A DNA stretch of 64,000 nucleotides from Chthoniobacterales bacterium (lineage in GTDB: Bacteria > Verrucomicrobiota > Verrucomicrobiia > Chthoniobacterales > UBA10450), in contig JAICUQ010000004.1 of the NCBI GenBank assembly GCA_025935755.1, forward strand, positions 1-64,000. The letters are read 5' to 3'. Of this stretch, positions 17,579-26,179 are shown piece after piece. The notes below the pieces were generated by a model, which ran no database searches, was not told the DNA's origin, and saw only the letters and a program-made list of their open reading frames with translations. Both the position numbers and the translations under genes were made by a program. Numbering within the stretch: the stretch's first letter is position 1; every line of letters begins with the position of its first letter.

Positions 17579-18699
17579 TGTCACGACGATTTGTACTGGC
17601 GCTAATTGTTGTCGCTCTCTTGGATACGAACCTGCCGGCCCAATCGCCGGCACCCGCGTCCGCGCCACCGAGTGCATCAAAGTCGCCTGCACAGGCGACA
17701 TCTTCACCGTCGGCTGCTCCCACGCTGCAGGATCTCGTTAACTCGTTAGGCCCGGCCGATCTGCAAGCCTTTACCACGTTACTAAAGGCCAATTTTACCG
17801 ACCAGAACGCAATCACGGACACCGAGTTAAACAGGGCGACTGTCCAGGGTTTATTAATGCGATTGCCACGTGGCATAACACTGTTGGCCAGCAAAGAAAA
17901 CGTTCCAGCCTCCGCGCCGAGTGCGTTCTACAGCGAAGTGATCAACGGACGAACCGGTTATGTGCGCCTGGGCACATTGAACAATGCTAACCTCCAATCA
18001 CTTGATAAGGCTCTAACCGGCTTCGCCACAAAAAAAGTGAACGATCTCATTGTGGATCTTCGCGCCACCGGTGCGACCAGTGATTTTCCGTTGGCCGCAG
18101 AATTCGCGAAGCGGTTCTCTCCGAAGAGCAAACCGATTTTCACGGTGCGCAAACCTGTCGGCCGCCAGGACCGCGTGTTTAGTTCCGATCGTGACCCGTC
18201 ATTCCACGGGCTGGTGATGGTACTCGCGGACAGTGATACCAGTGGCGTTGCCGAAGCGATCGCTGCTGCATTGCGGTTTTACAACAAGGCACTCATCATC
18301 GGGCAACCCACTGCGGGCCGCGCCGCGGAATATTCGGACTTGCCGCTACCTAATGGTAAAGGTCTGCGACTCGCGGTGGCTGAAATGGTTTCGCCCGACG
18401 GCCGGTCGTTATTTCCCGAAGGGGTGAAACCCGATTTGCCCGTGGAAATGTCATTGGCCGAGAAGCGACAGATTTTCCAGTCGAGCAGCGAAAAAGGAAT
18501 GGAGCCGTTTATTTACGAAAGCGGCCGCCCGCACATGAGTGAAGCTGCGTTGTTAGCCGGTACAAATCCCGAGTTGGAAGCCGTCGAAGCGGCACAACAA
18601 CGCCGCGGCCGTGCGCCGGAAAAACCTCCACCGCACGATCCGGTCTTGCAGCGTGCCCTGGATGTAGTGACCTCGCTGGAAGTTTACCAAAGACACTAA
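17578..18699 (+). CDS. secreted S41-peptidase-like protein, probably catalytically degenerate
   Basis: 373 residues with a signal peptide (RRFVLALIVVALLDTNLPAQS), a proline/alanine/serine-rich linker, then the S41 tail-specific protease fold. Active S41 enzymes carry a GSASASE-like serine motif and a catalytic lysine in a GKG motif about 25 residues later. Here the places read LADSDTSGVAEAIAAAL and GQPTAGRA. The serine is shifted and the lysine is arginine, so proteolysis is doubtful. The C-terminus RRGRAPEKPPPHDPVLQRAL is typical of verrucomicrobial relatives. Start ATG 17578 overlaps the purD stop; GTG 17575 is an alternative. Confidence 0.7.
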   Translation: MSRRFVLALIVVALLDTNLPAQSPAPASAPPSASKSPAQATSSPSAAPTLQDLVNSLGPADLQAFTTLLKANFTDQNAITDTELNRATVQGLLMRLPRGITLLASKENVPASAPSAFYSEVINGRTGYVRLGTLNNANLQSLDKALTGFATKKVNDLIVDLRATGATSDFPLAAEFAKRFSPKSKPIFTVRKPVGRQDRVFSSDRDPSFHGLVMVLADSDTSGVAEAIAAALRFYNKALIIGQPTAGRAAEYSDLPLPNGKGLRLAVAEMVSPDGRSLFPEGVKPDLPVEMSLAEKRQIFQSSSEKGMEPFIYESGRPHMSEAALLAGTNPELEAVEAAQQRRGRAPEKPPPHDPVLQRALDVVTSLEVYQRH

Positions 18700-18881
18700 C
18701 CACGCTCATCGGTTTGGATTTGTTTCCCGGGGGTTTATGTCAGACCCCGCGTTTACGCCAATTTTCGGGCACAACCCGGGCAAGGAATGGCTTCCCAGCC
18801 GTCAGGTTCCCTCGACGGTTTACAGGCCGTCATTTATTGCTGCCCGCACCTTCAAGTTGCCTTCCACTCTGCTTCGAGTAG

Positions 18882-20378
18882 ATGAACGTGATGAGCGCTC
18901 CGCCCGTCGAGTCTGCCGATCTTCTTGATCTGAAATTTTTGCCTGCGTGGGTGAAAGAACCCGGCCCAACGAATCATTACGATCATTACACGGGAGAGGA
19001 AACCCACGGCGAAAAGCGCGGCAGAGATGCAAGGCGCAGGCCCAAAGATCGAATCCCGCCTCGGAGGCGGGACTCCCGCGAACGGCGCGAACAGACGCAA
19101 CACCCAACATCGAAGCCCGATGGGCGGCACCGCGGCAGAATGCCGAAAAAAACGGATGCCAGACGTCGCGACTCGGATCGAGCTGATCACCGCCGTCCAG
19201 CGCATCGGGTTGTGCAGCCTCCGCCAAAACCTTTCGAGGGGACGATTCGTTTTCTACCGCGGCAGAGTGTATTCGAGAATGTCGTTGCCCAGATCAAATC
19301 CGGCTCCGTTGCGTATTCGTTGTTTGTTTTAGCCCGATTGTTCCTGGAAAAACCCGGTCGATATGAAGTCCGTCTCACGGCAACGCCAGAAGCGCCGCTC
19401 TTTCAGCTTGGCGAGGAAGGCGGAATTTCCGTGGGCCGGGAATTCCTGGAGCGAAACGCATTTCGGTTCGCACAGCGAGATTTTTACCGGGTTGATGTGG
19501 CAGAAAGCGATCCGATAAAGGGAAATTTTTCGAACGTCGCGCGGTGTCGTTTGAGCGGTGCGCTTTTGGGGCCGACCAATCATCACGCTTATCAGCCGCA
19601 ACTTCGAAGTTTGTACGAACAACGTTTCAGCCGGCGGATGAGCTTTGCCGATTACCAGCGGCAAATCGAAATCGTGAGCGATCCTGCGGTGGTCGAGCAC
19701 TGGAAAGAAGAGGCCAGGAAGGTCACGACTTACGTAACGTTGCGCGAAGAAACGCCTGTGACTTTTTCGTCTGCTGCGGAAGCGGAACGGCATTTTCGTT
19801 CGCAGTATCTCCCGGAACTCATCCGAAATGTAGACAATGTCACTATTGGCGGCACATCGAGCCGGAGTTTGCCCGACCGGGTACTCAATCAAGCGATCGA
19901 ACGAGCGTGGGTGCGCGAAACTCGCTCGCCTTCAAACATCATGCAGGAATTAGCGGGTCGATTCCGGCAAAACGGTCTGCACATTTTCCGTCACCGGCGC
20001 GGCATGCTGTTCGTATCGCCCATTCGGGTCCGCGCGTTTGTTCATGAACACGCCGGGGTTTCTCCGTTGGTCAACGCGATACTCGAAGCAGTCTCGGCTG
20101 CGGCGGGAATTAATCGAAAACAGCTTTTCGAAACATTGACGGGCAATGGAACGAGCGACGACGCCGAACCCCGCCGGCTCGCGCTCGCGTCCGATCTGCG
20201 TTGGTTGATAAATGAAGGTTACCTGATCGAGTTCAACGACGGTTCGCTCGATAGGCCACGGACGAAATCAAAGCCGCCGAACGTTGCCGCGGCAGGAAGA
20301 ACGACGATTGAGATAACTGCGACAACAACAGTCTGGCAATTACAGCTAACCTGGCCGGAACGTAAACTATTGCTGTAA
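18882..20378 (+). CDS. conserved hypothetical protein with Arg-rich disordered N-terminus, 498 aa
   Basis: The first 30 residues (ESADLLDLKFLPAWVKEP) are ordered. A very basic stretch (about 45-105) with many RRR/RDR runs follows. A 370-residue globular part begins FEGTIRFLPRQSVFENVVAQ. The basic stretch is encoded by DNA containing a palindrome CCCGCCTCGGAGGCGGG (19056-19072) and looks like a repeat read in frame. I do not recognise a named domain. No membrane segments. It is convergent with rpmB. Confidence 0.7.
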   Translation: MNVMSAPPVESADLLDLKFLPAWVKEPGPTNHYDHYTGEETHGEKRGRDARRRPKDRIPPRRRDSRERREQTQHPTSKPDGRHRGRMPKKTDARRRDSDRADHRRPAHRVVQPPPKPFEGTIRFLPRQSVFENVVAQIKSGSVAYSLFVLARLFLEKPGRYEVRLTATPEAPLFQLGEEGGISVGREFLERNAFRFAQRDFYRVDVAESDPIKGNFSNVARCRLSGALLGPTNHHAYQPQLRSLYEQRFSRRMSFADYQRQIEIVSDPAVVEHWKEEARKVTTYVTLREETPVTFSSAAEAERHFRSQYLPELIRNVDNVTIGGTSSRSLPDRVLNQAIERAWVRETRSPSNIMQELAGRFRQNGLHIFRHRRGMLFVSPIRVRAFVHEHAGVSPLVNAILEAVSAAAGINRKQLFETLTGNGTSDDAEPRRLALASDLRWLINEGYLIEFNDGSLDRPRTKSKPPNVAAAGRTTIEITATTTVWQLQLTWPERKLLL

Positions 20379-20379
20379 C

Positions 20380-20431
20380 GGGCAGGGCCGTTTCTTAACG
20401 GCCCGGCGTCTGACACAGAGGCCCTGCAGGG
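20380..20431. terminator. nested palindrome between convergent genes
   Basis: An inner perfect 8-bp stem GGGCCGTT-TCTT-AACGGCCC lies at 20386-20405. A GCAGGGCC/GGCCCTGC pair encloses a larger interval (20383-20427 approximately). It fills the whole gap between the convergent 498-residue protein gene and rpmB. No T-run is present, so intrinsic termination is uncertain. The right part (GGCGTCTGACACAGA) resembles the stem sequence of the hairpin at 44401. Confidence 0.5.
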
Positions 20432-20692
20432 TTAGATCGCGCCGGCTTTCTTGAGCGCCTTGTAAGCACCACGCTTGTTGATCGTCTTGAGCCCTCGCGC
20501 CGTAACACGAACACGCACAAATTTCTTCAGCTCCGGGACCCAGATCCGCTGGCGTTGCAAGTTTGGCACGAAAGTGCGCGGCACCATCTTCGTGATGTGC
20601 CGCCCGACTCCACCTTTCTTTTTGGCCAAACCACGCCGATGAATCACGCTACCGCGTGCTGCCCTTGATCCTGTAATATCACAAATTTTCAT
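20432..20692 (-). CDS. rpmB: 50S ribosomal protein bL28
   Basis: 86 residues, very basic, with the bL28 pattern CDITGSRAARGSVIHRRG, then RTFVPNLQRQRIWVPEL and the C-terminal TARGLKTINKRGAY. It is a structural protein of the large ribosomal subunit. ATG 20692 (MKICDITG) matches the family N-terminus; 15 extra upstream residues in frame are not conserved. An AGGCGG Shine-Dalgarno-like tract lies upstream on the minus strand. No ribosomal protein neighbour is visible. Confidence 0.95.
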   Translation of the reverse strand: MKICDITGSRAARGSVIHRRGLAKKKGGVGRHITKMVPRTFVPNLQRQRIWVPELKKFVRVRVTARGLKTINKRGAYKALKKAGAI

Positions 20693-20884
20693 GTCGAAAA
20701 AGCCGCCTAACCTGCCGCCTTTGGGCTTGCAGGTCAAGCGGATCGTTGCGGAGGGAAGCTACTTAAGGAATGGCAGCTGCGGAAAACGGCGATACCCTGA
20801 AGTTGAACGCGCAGTTGCTCGCCGGGGTCAAAGGAAACTTGACCGTAACGATCGCTTTGTCAGTAGCCTTCACGGTCAAAGCTA

Positions 20885-21922
20885 ATGCACAAAAATAATC
20901 ACAAATTGCGAATCGGAATCGTCGGAGCTGGCAACATTGTGCGTACTCGCCACCTGCCGGCGCTCAAGAAAAACCCCGACGTCGAGATTGTTGCGGTTTC
21001 AAATTCCACATATGAAAGCACGGAACGCTTCTGCCGCGAAAATTCGCTGGCGGCATTACCGGTACGCGATTGGGCCGAGTTGGTTGCCACTCCAGACATC
21101 GACATTATCTGGATAGGCACGACGCCGTATATGCATTCGGCAGTCACGATTTCTGCATTGGAGGCGGGCAAACATGTGTTTTGCCAGGCGCGAATGTCGA
21201 TGGATCTGGCGGAGGCGGAAGAAATGTTGGCCGCATCCAAACGATATCCAGAACTAGTGACGATGCTCTGTCCGCCGCCTTTCGGATTGCGCGGCGATTT
21301 GATGGTCAAAAAACTTCTCGCCGAAAATTACATCGGCCAGCCGCATCACGTACGGCTGCAAAGTTTCCACGGAAATTACCTTGATCCGGATGCGCCGGCT
21401 CACTGGCGCCAGAAGATCGAGATCAGCGGACTGAACACGCTCACATTGGGGATTTATGTTGAGGTTTTGCAGCGCTGGCTCGGTGACATCACAGGTGTAT
21501 TCGCGCGCGGGAAGATCATCCAACCGTTTCGGGAAGGATATAACGTTATCGTTCCGGATTTGCTTACAGTGCTCTGCAGTTTCGAAAATGGCGCAGAAGG
21601 GGTGCTGGAGTTCAGCGCAATTAATGCGCTGGCTGAAGGTGATCGGCTCGAGATTTATGGCAGCGGCGGCACCCTGACCTACGATTTCACCGCCGACGTC
21701 ATGCGAGTCGGAAAAATTGGCGACCGCGCAATGCAGGTCGTCGATGTTCCAACGGAATTGGAAGGCGAATGGCGCGTCGAAGAAGATTTCCTGGCCGCAG
21801 TGAAATCAAAAGGCCGGGTGCTTCCCCATCCAAACTTTGAAGACGGGCTGCGCTACATGCGAGTCGTGCAAGCTGTCTCCGATTCTCGGGCGCGGAACGA
21901 GTGGGTGGCAATCAAACAATAG
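20885..21922 (+). CDS. Gfo/Idh/MocA-family oxidoreductase
   Basis: 345 residues. An N-terminal Rossmann fold (RIGIVGAGNIVRTRHLPAL) is followed by a beta-sheet substrate domain. In most members the catalytic lysine sits in an EKP motif after the GKHV strand. Here that place reads GKHVFCQARMSMDLAEA, so the lysine is absent. This variant recurs in verrucomicrobial relatives and implies altered chemistry or a different proton donor. NAD(P)-dependent sugar or cyclitol oxidation is the generic role; the substrate is unknown. Divergent from rpmB. Confidence 0.87.
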   Translation: MHKNNHKLRIGIVGAGNIVRTRHLPALKKNPDVEIVAVSNSTYESTERFCRENSLAALPVRDWAELVATPDIDIIWIGTTPYMHSAVTISALEAGKHVFCQARMSMDLAEAEEMLAASKRYPELVTMLCPPPFGLRGDLMVKKLLAENYIGQPHHVRLQSFHGNYLDPDAPAHWRQKIEISGLNTLTLGIYVEVLQRWLGDITGVFARGKIIQPFREGYNVIVPDLLTVLCSFENGAEGVLEFSAINALAEGDRLEIYGSGGTLTYDFTADVMRVGKIGDRAMQVVDVPTELEGEWRVEEDFLAAVKSKGRVLPHPNFEDGLRYMRVVQAVSDSRARNEWVAIKQ

Positions 21923-22122
21923 CAACGCCAGCGCGTTGTCTGGGTAGGACGATTACCGCGTGAGCGCCGTACCCCCTGGAAGCTATGCCTTTGAAGTCTT
22001 GCCGTTGTGCCCGCGAGGGGAGAACGGGCTCGAAATGAACTGTCGTTTTCCAGGCCAAGACGAAATGGCGCCTGACATTCTGTGCGCTTGCTTTTGGCCC
22101 GACTTTTTAATTCGATCGCAGC

Positions 22123-22893
22123 GTGCTCCCCGCCGACAACGAGTTAACCGAAGCAGCCAGTGTCGGCGTATCCAGGGGCCACGGTGGTGTTGGTTTTGCC
22201 ACGACGCACTGGAGTCTCGTGCTGGAGGCACAAGGAGAATCTCCACAGGCGGACAAAGCGCTCGAGAAACTTTGCCGCACCTACTGGTGGCCCGTTTACA
22301 GCTTCATCATCCGGCAAGGCGCCGGCCCAGAAGAGGCAAAAGATCTTACCCAAAGTTTCTTTGCGCTTCTGTTCGAAAGAAGAGATCTGGAATCTGTTCG
22401 CCGTGAAAAAGGGCGGCTGCGATCATTCTTCTTTGCTTCAATCAAACACTTCCTGGCTAAGGAACGGAGGTACGCGGCGGCGGCCAAACGCGGAGATGGC
22501 CGGCCGCTCATACCATTGGATGAATTGCTCGAGCGTAAACATTACGATCCTGAGGCGGCGGCCGCATTGAGCCCCGATCAAATCTTCGAGCGTCGCTGGG
22601 CGCTGACGGTTCTCGAGCAAGCTCTCACGCGATTGGAAGCTGAGTATCGCGCTTTGGACAAAGCGCGATTGTTTGAGCAATTGAAAAAACAGCTCACAGA
22701 CGAAGCCGACCGACCTTCCCAAGGCGATATCGCGCGTGAATTGGGCATGAGCGAGAACGCAGTGAACCAAGCTTTTTATCGGTTGCGCCAGCGCTACCGG
22801 GAATTGTTGCATGAGGAGATCGCCCACACCGTCGTCGCTCCCGACGACACCGAAGATGAGCTGCGCCATTTAATTGCCGCGTTGCGTGGGTAA
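22123..22893 (+). CDS. ECF-type sigma-70 family RNA polymerase sigma factor
   Basis: 256 residues, longer than classical ECF factors and of the type found in Planctomycetes and Verrucomicrobia beside protein kinases. Region 2 reads YWWPVYSFIIRQGAGPEEAKDLTQSFFALLFE. The linker is long. Region 4 ends SQGDIARELGMSENAVNQAFYRLRQRYRELLHEEI, a clear helix-turn-helix for -35 recognition. The start is GTG. The kinase gene follows after 75 bp. No anti-sigma gene is seen, so kinase-linked control is plausible. Candidate target promoters lie 3-6 kb downstream (25654, 27214, 28346). Confidence 0.92.
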   Translation: MLPADNELTEAASVGVSRGHGGVGFATTHWSLVLEAQGESPQADKALEKLCRTYWWPVYSFIIRQGAGPEEAKDLTQSFFALLFERRDLESVRREKGRLRSFFFASIKHFLAKERRYAAAAKRGDGRPLIPLDELLERKHYDPEAAAALSPDQIFERRWALTVLEQALTRLEAEYRALDKARLFEQLKKQLTDEADRPSQGDIARELGMSENAVNQAFYRLRQRYRELLHEEIAHTVVAPDDTEDELRHLIAALRG

Positions 22894-22968
22894 AACGTGC
22901 GACAGGAACTACACAAACTGCCATGCATTCATGAAATGCGGTTAGCATCGCTTCTTTAGGGTAAATTC

Positions 22969-25497
22969 GTGAAATTGGTGTCCAAGCCCTGTCCTAGATG
23001 CGGCGCGGAATTGTATGTCGACGCGCCACAGGAATTTTGCAGTGCGTGTTTGTTAGAAACTGGTTTGTTCGCGGCTGGACCTGTAGCTGCGGACACCGAT
23101 GGTGCCGAAGCGCCAACCGCTAACAGCGGGGGACATCCTCGCAAAACCGACTTTGGCGACTACGAACTCCTGGAAAAATTAGGGAGCGGCGGACAAGGCC
23201 TTGTTTATCGAGCGCGGCAGAAGAGCCTCGATCGCACGGTCGCACTGAAGATCGTCGCGCTCGGTCAGTTCGCTACCAAACGGCATTTGCAACGCTTTCA
23301 TCTGGAAGCGCAAGCGGCGGCCAGGCTCGATCACCCCGGCATCGTTCCTATTTATGAAATCGGTGAGCGCGATGGTTCCTGCTATTTCAGCATGAAGCTG
23401 ATCGAGGGCGGTCCTCTCGACGAAATAGCTAAGCACCAGCCGATATCGCCTCGGCGCGCAGCCGAACTCATTGCGAAAGTGGCGCGCATTGTCCAGTTCG
23501 CGAACGAACACGGGATTCTGCACCGCGACATTAAGCCCGGGAACATCCTCGTTGATGGCAAAGGCGAACCGCATCTCACCGATTTCGGATTGGCCCGCCT
23601 GCTGGAAGCTGAAAGCACTGTCACGCGCACCATGGAGGTAATGGGCACACCCAGTTACATGGCGCCGGAACAGGCTGGAGGAAACAACGCCACCATCACG
23701 TGCGCCACCGATGTGTACGGGCTCGGCGCGGTCTTTTACCAATTGCTTACTGGCCATCCGCCGTTCGCTGGCGAAACCACCTATGAAACGGTTCGCCTGG
23801 TCTTGGAAGAAGAACCTCGGCAACCGAGATTGTGGAATCCGAAGATCGACCGGGATCTGGCAACCATCTGTCTTAAGTGTCTGGAAAAAGATCCGGGGCG
23901 TCGTTACGACTCCGCTCTCGCGTTGGCGGAGGATCTTGAACGCTGGCTGAAGCACGAACCTATTCGCGCGCGCTCTGCCGGAATTTTTGGGCGCAGCCAA
24001 AAATGGGTACGACGAAATCCAATGGCTGCGCTGCTCTTCGCATTGTCATTCGCATTTGTTGCAACGCTGAGTGTCACGATTTGGAAGAACGAATCAGCCC
24101 GGCCGCCAACAGGAGCGGGAGTGGCGGTACTGCCCTTTGTGAACATGAGCGCCGACAAAGAGAACGAGTATCTGAGCGACGGAATCACGGAGGATTTATG
24201 CGCCGCGCTGTCGCAGGTCAAAGGGCTGCGCGTCCCTGCTCGCACTTCCTCGTTCGCATTCAAAGGCAAGACCGAAAATATACGGAAGGTCGGCAAAGAA
24301 CTAAACGTGCCGACAGTGCTCGAAGGCAGCGTGAGCAGAGCGGGCAATAAACTTCGCGTCACCACGCAACTCATCAACGTAGCCGACGGTTTTCATCTCT
24401 GGGCGGCAACTTATGACCGTGAGATGACGGACATACTCGCTGTTCGCAGCGACATTTCTCAGCGCGTCGTTGACGCGCTAAAGCTTCAGCTGGGCGTCGA
24501 AGAGAAACAGCGCCTGGCCAGGAATCCGACGGAAAACCATCAGGCTTATGAGCTGTATCTGCTGGGTCGCTTTGAGCTAAGCAAGCTTACAGAGCAAAGC
24601 GCCCACAATAGCATCCAGTTTTTCCAGCAGGCGATTGTACTCGACCCCGAGTTTGCGCTGGCGCACGCCGGTCTGGCTGAGGCGTATCATTTAATTGGTT
24701 ACTGGAGCTACGTTCCGCCCAAAGAGGCTTTTCCCGAAGCGAAGGAAGCCGCTCAGAAAGCATTGGCGCTCGATGCCGAGCTGGCCGAAGCGCATGCCAC
24801 CCTCGGCTACGTTGAATTTCAATACGAATGGAAATTTAAGGAAGCTGAGGCCGAATTCAGAAGGGCCGTTGCGCTCAACCCGAATTCTGTAACTGCGCGG
24901 CTCAATCTCTGGGAGTATCTGCTTGACTTGGGCCGGACCCAGGAAGCGCATGAGGAACTGGAACGAGCCAGAGAAGTGGATCCGCTCTCCTACCGGGTCA
25001 ACTTCGGTTTCATCTGGCAGTACATAACAGAGGGCGATCTGGATCGTGCATCACAGCAGGCTGAGAAGACCATCGCCATCGATCCGAAAAATCCATTGGG
25101 CTATGACCTCCTCACCGCAATTCCGTACATCAAAAAGATGCCCGCTGAATATTTTGCCGCTGCGGAAAAGAGGGACATGCTGGAAGGATCATTCAGCGCG
25201 GAAGAACTGGGCGAGCTGCGAAAAGCGTACGACACTGGCGGGATACCAGCGTATTCGCGAAAGAGAAACGAGTTCTGCCAAAAGCGCATCGCCCAGGGAA
25301 AATATGAATCGCCATTGCGCATTGCGATCGACTATGCCGTGGGCGGCTTCGACTCGGAAGCGCTCGATTGGCTTGAAAAAGCAGTTGAAGAGCGCACTCC
25401 GTGGCTGCCGGAACTGAAAATAGATCTCGCCTGGGACAGGCTCCGATCGCAGCCTCGCTTCATTGCAATCTTGAAAAAAATAGGCTTGGAAAAATAA
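22969..25497 (+). CDS. membrane Ser/Thr protein kinase with zinc ribbon, TolB-like domain and TPRs
   Basis: 842 residues. The order is as follows. A zinc ribbon CPRCG...CSACL (C8, C11, C24, C27). A Hanks kinase (about 65-335) with LGSGGQGLVYRA, VALKIV, LHRDIKPGNILV at 184, DFGLAR at 205 and MAPEQA at 231, all intact. One membrane helix (about 351-372). A periplasmic FlgO/TolB-like nucleotide-cyclase-associated domain (VAVLPFVNMSADKENEYLSDGI, about 385-505). Tetratricopeptide repeats to the end. It follows the sigma factor in one transcriptional unit. An envelope signal sensed by the TPR part may alter sigma activity; this link is inferred from context. Confidence 0.93.
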   Translation: MKLVSKPCPRCGAELYVDAPQEFCSACLLETGLFAAGPVAADTDGAEAPTANSGGHPRKTDFGDYELLEKLGSGGQGLVYRARQKSLDRTVALKIVALGQFATKRHLQRFHLEAQAAARLDHPGIVPIYEIGERDGSCYFSMKLIEGGPLDEIAKHQPISPRRAAELIAKVARIVQFANEHGILHRDIKPGNILVDGKGEPHLTDFGLARLLEAESTVTRTMEVMGTPSYMAPEQAGGNNATITCATDVYGLGAVFYQLLTGHPPFAGETTYETVRLVLEEEPRQPRLWNPKIDRDLATICLKCLEKDPGRRYDSALALAEDLERWLKHEPIRARSAGIFGRSQKWVRRNPMAALLFALSFAFVATLSVTIWKNESARPPTGAGVAVLPFVNMSADKENEYLSDGITEDLCAALSQVKGLRVPARTSSFAFKGKTENIRKVGKELNVPTVLEGSVSRAGNKLRVTTQLINVADGFHLWAATYDREMTDILAVRSDISQRVVDALKLQLGVEEKQRLARNPTENHQAYELYLLGRFELSKLTEQSAHNSIQFFQQAIVLDPEFALAHAGLAEAYHLIGYWSYVPPKEAFPEAKEAAQKALALDAELAEAHATLGYVEFQYEWKFKEAEAEFRRAVALNPNSVTARLNLWEYLLDLGRTQEAHEELERAREVDPLSYRVNFGFIWQYITEGDLDRASQQAEKTIAIDPKNPLGYDLLTAIPYIKKMPAEYFAAAEKRDMLEGSFSAEELGELRKAYDTGGIPAYSRKRNEFCQKRIAQGKYESPLRIAIDYAVGGFDSEALDWLEKAVEERTPWLPELKIDLAWDRLRSQPRFIAILKKIGLEK

Positions 25498-25498
25498 C

Positions 25499-25573
25499 AA
25501 GTACGAATCAACACGAATAGACACTAATCCGAGCTGGATTGATTCGTGCTTATTCGTGTCGATTAGTGGTTAG
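25499..25573. repeat. imperfect inverted repeat after the kinase gene
   Basis: Directly after the stop, repeated words such as ACACGAATAGACACTAATC and ATTCGTGTCGATTAGTGG occur in opposite orientations. They can fold into a long imperfect stem. It may serve as a transcription end for the sigma-kinase unit, but there is no T-run. Confidence 0.45.
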
Positions 25574-25653
25574 CTCTTCCCTTTCTCGCCGGCGGATATC
25601 GGTAAAATTCGCGTAATCCGTGGTCACTCCGCTTTAACACGGCCAAGCCAACT

Positions 25654-25708
25654 TTCCCTGTAAGATTCGGCTGCATTCCGGTCTTGTACACAGGTGAAGG
25701 CGAGAAGT
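25654..25708 (+). promoter_or_regulatory. conserved ECF-like promoter element, copy 1 (before peptide 1)
   Basis: GTAAG (25660-25664), then a 16-base spacer, then GTC (25681-25683) within TCCGGTCTTGTACA, followed by GTGAAGGCGAGAAG. The geometry matches ECF promoters (five-base -35, N16, GTC at -10). The element recurs twice downstream with near identity. It lies 59 bp before the peptide 1 start codon. Confidence 0.65.
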
Positions 25709-25742
25709 AACCAACCACAAACAGCTACCAAAGGCATAATCT

Positions 25743-25892
25743 ATGAGAGACAAAACAAAGAAAACCAAGACACAGATGAAGTTCCGCGACCTCAAGCCAG
25801 CAAAGGACGCTAAAGGCGGAATCCCGCCGGATCCTTGCCGCCGAGGCCGCTCCGGCTTTTATGCGGGCAATCACAACGAAACGCTTCTCTAG
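25743..25892 (+). CDS. short basic peptide 1 with DLK-x2-KD-x-KGG core, 49 aa
   Basis: Translation: a Lys/Thr-rich start (MRDKTKKTKTQ), the core FRDLKPAKDAKGG, then a distinct tail PPDPCRRGRSGFYAG ending NHNETLL. Two other peptides nearby (25997, 28466) share the core but not the start or tail. The pattern of a conserved leader-like part with a GG motif and a variable tail recalls ribosomally made, processed peptides. No maturation enzyme or C39 transporter is present in the window, so that is only a hypothesis. A promoter-like element lies upstream. Confidence 0.7.
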   Translation: MRDKTKKTKTQMKFRDLKPAKDAKGGIPPDPCRRGRSGFYAGNHNETLL

Positions 25893-25996
25893 GATGCTAA
25901 CTAGTCCGCTAACGAGGGTTCCAAGCAGAAATGGATCAGAAGAAACAGTGATATGACGAGGAGTACTCAATCAAAATTGAACCAACAGAAACAACT

Positions 25997-26179
25997 ATGA
26001 AAAAAATCAATCAAAACAATGGAACTAAGAAACTCACAAGCCCCGCTAACAACGGCAAGCCGACGATGCCGTTGCACGACTTGAAGACGCGCAAAGATCC
26101 GCGCGGCGGCGTGGGATTGAAACGGCGAGAGCAGGACGGCTTGATCTGCACCAACCACAACGAGCTCTTCGTTGAGTGA
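25997..26179 (+). CDS. short basic peptide 2 with DLK-x2-KD-x-RGG core, 60 aa
   Basis: The N-terminus is Asn/Lys-rich (MKKINQNNGTKK), the core is LHDLKTRKDPRGG, and the tail LKRREQDGLICTNHNELFVE shares NHNE with peptide 1. It has no promoter-like element of its own and probably lies on the peptide 1 transcript. Its stop codon overlaps the GTG of the TPR gene (GTGA, 26176-26179), so the two are translationally coupled. This favours a true gene and a functional link with the TPR protein. Confidence 0.72.
   Translation: MKKINQNNGTKKLTSPANNGKPTMPLHDLKTRKDPRGGVGLKRREQDGLICTNHNELFVE

Noticed and set aside
18737-18928. 63-codon ORF between the S41-like gene and the 498-residue protein gene
   Set aside because: It overlaps the start of the latter and shows no motif.
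20691-20885. 64-codon plus-strand ORF opposite the rpmB start
   Set aside because: Arg-rich composition, no family, and it overlaps the bL28 start region.
20770-20898. 42-codon ORF (MAAAENGDTLKL...) before the Gfo/Idh gene
   Set aside because: It overlaps the next gene start, has no well-spaced ribosome binding site and no recognised family. Undecided, but not supported enough to list.
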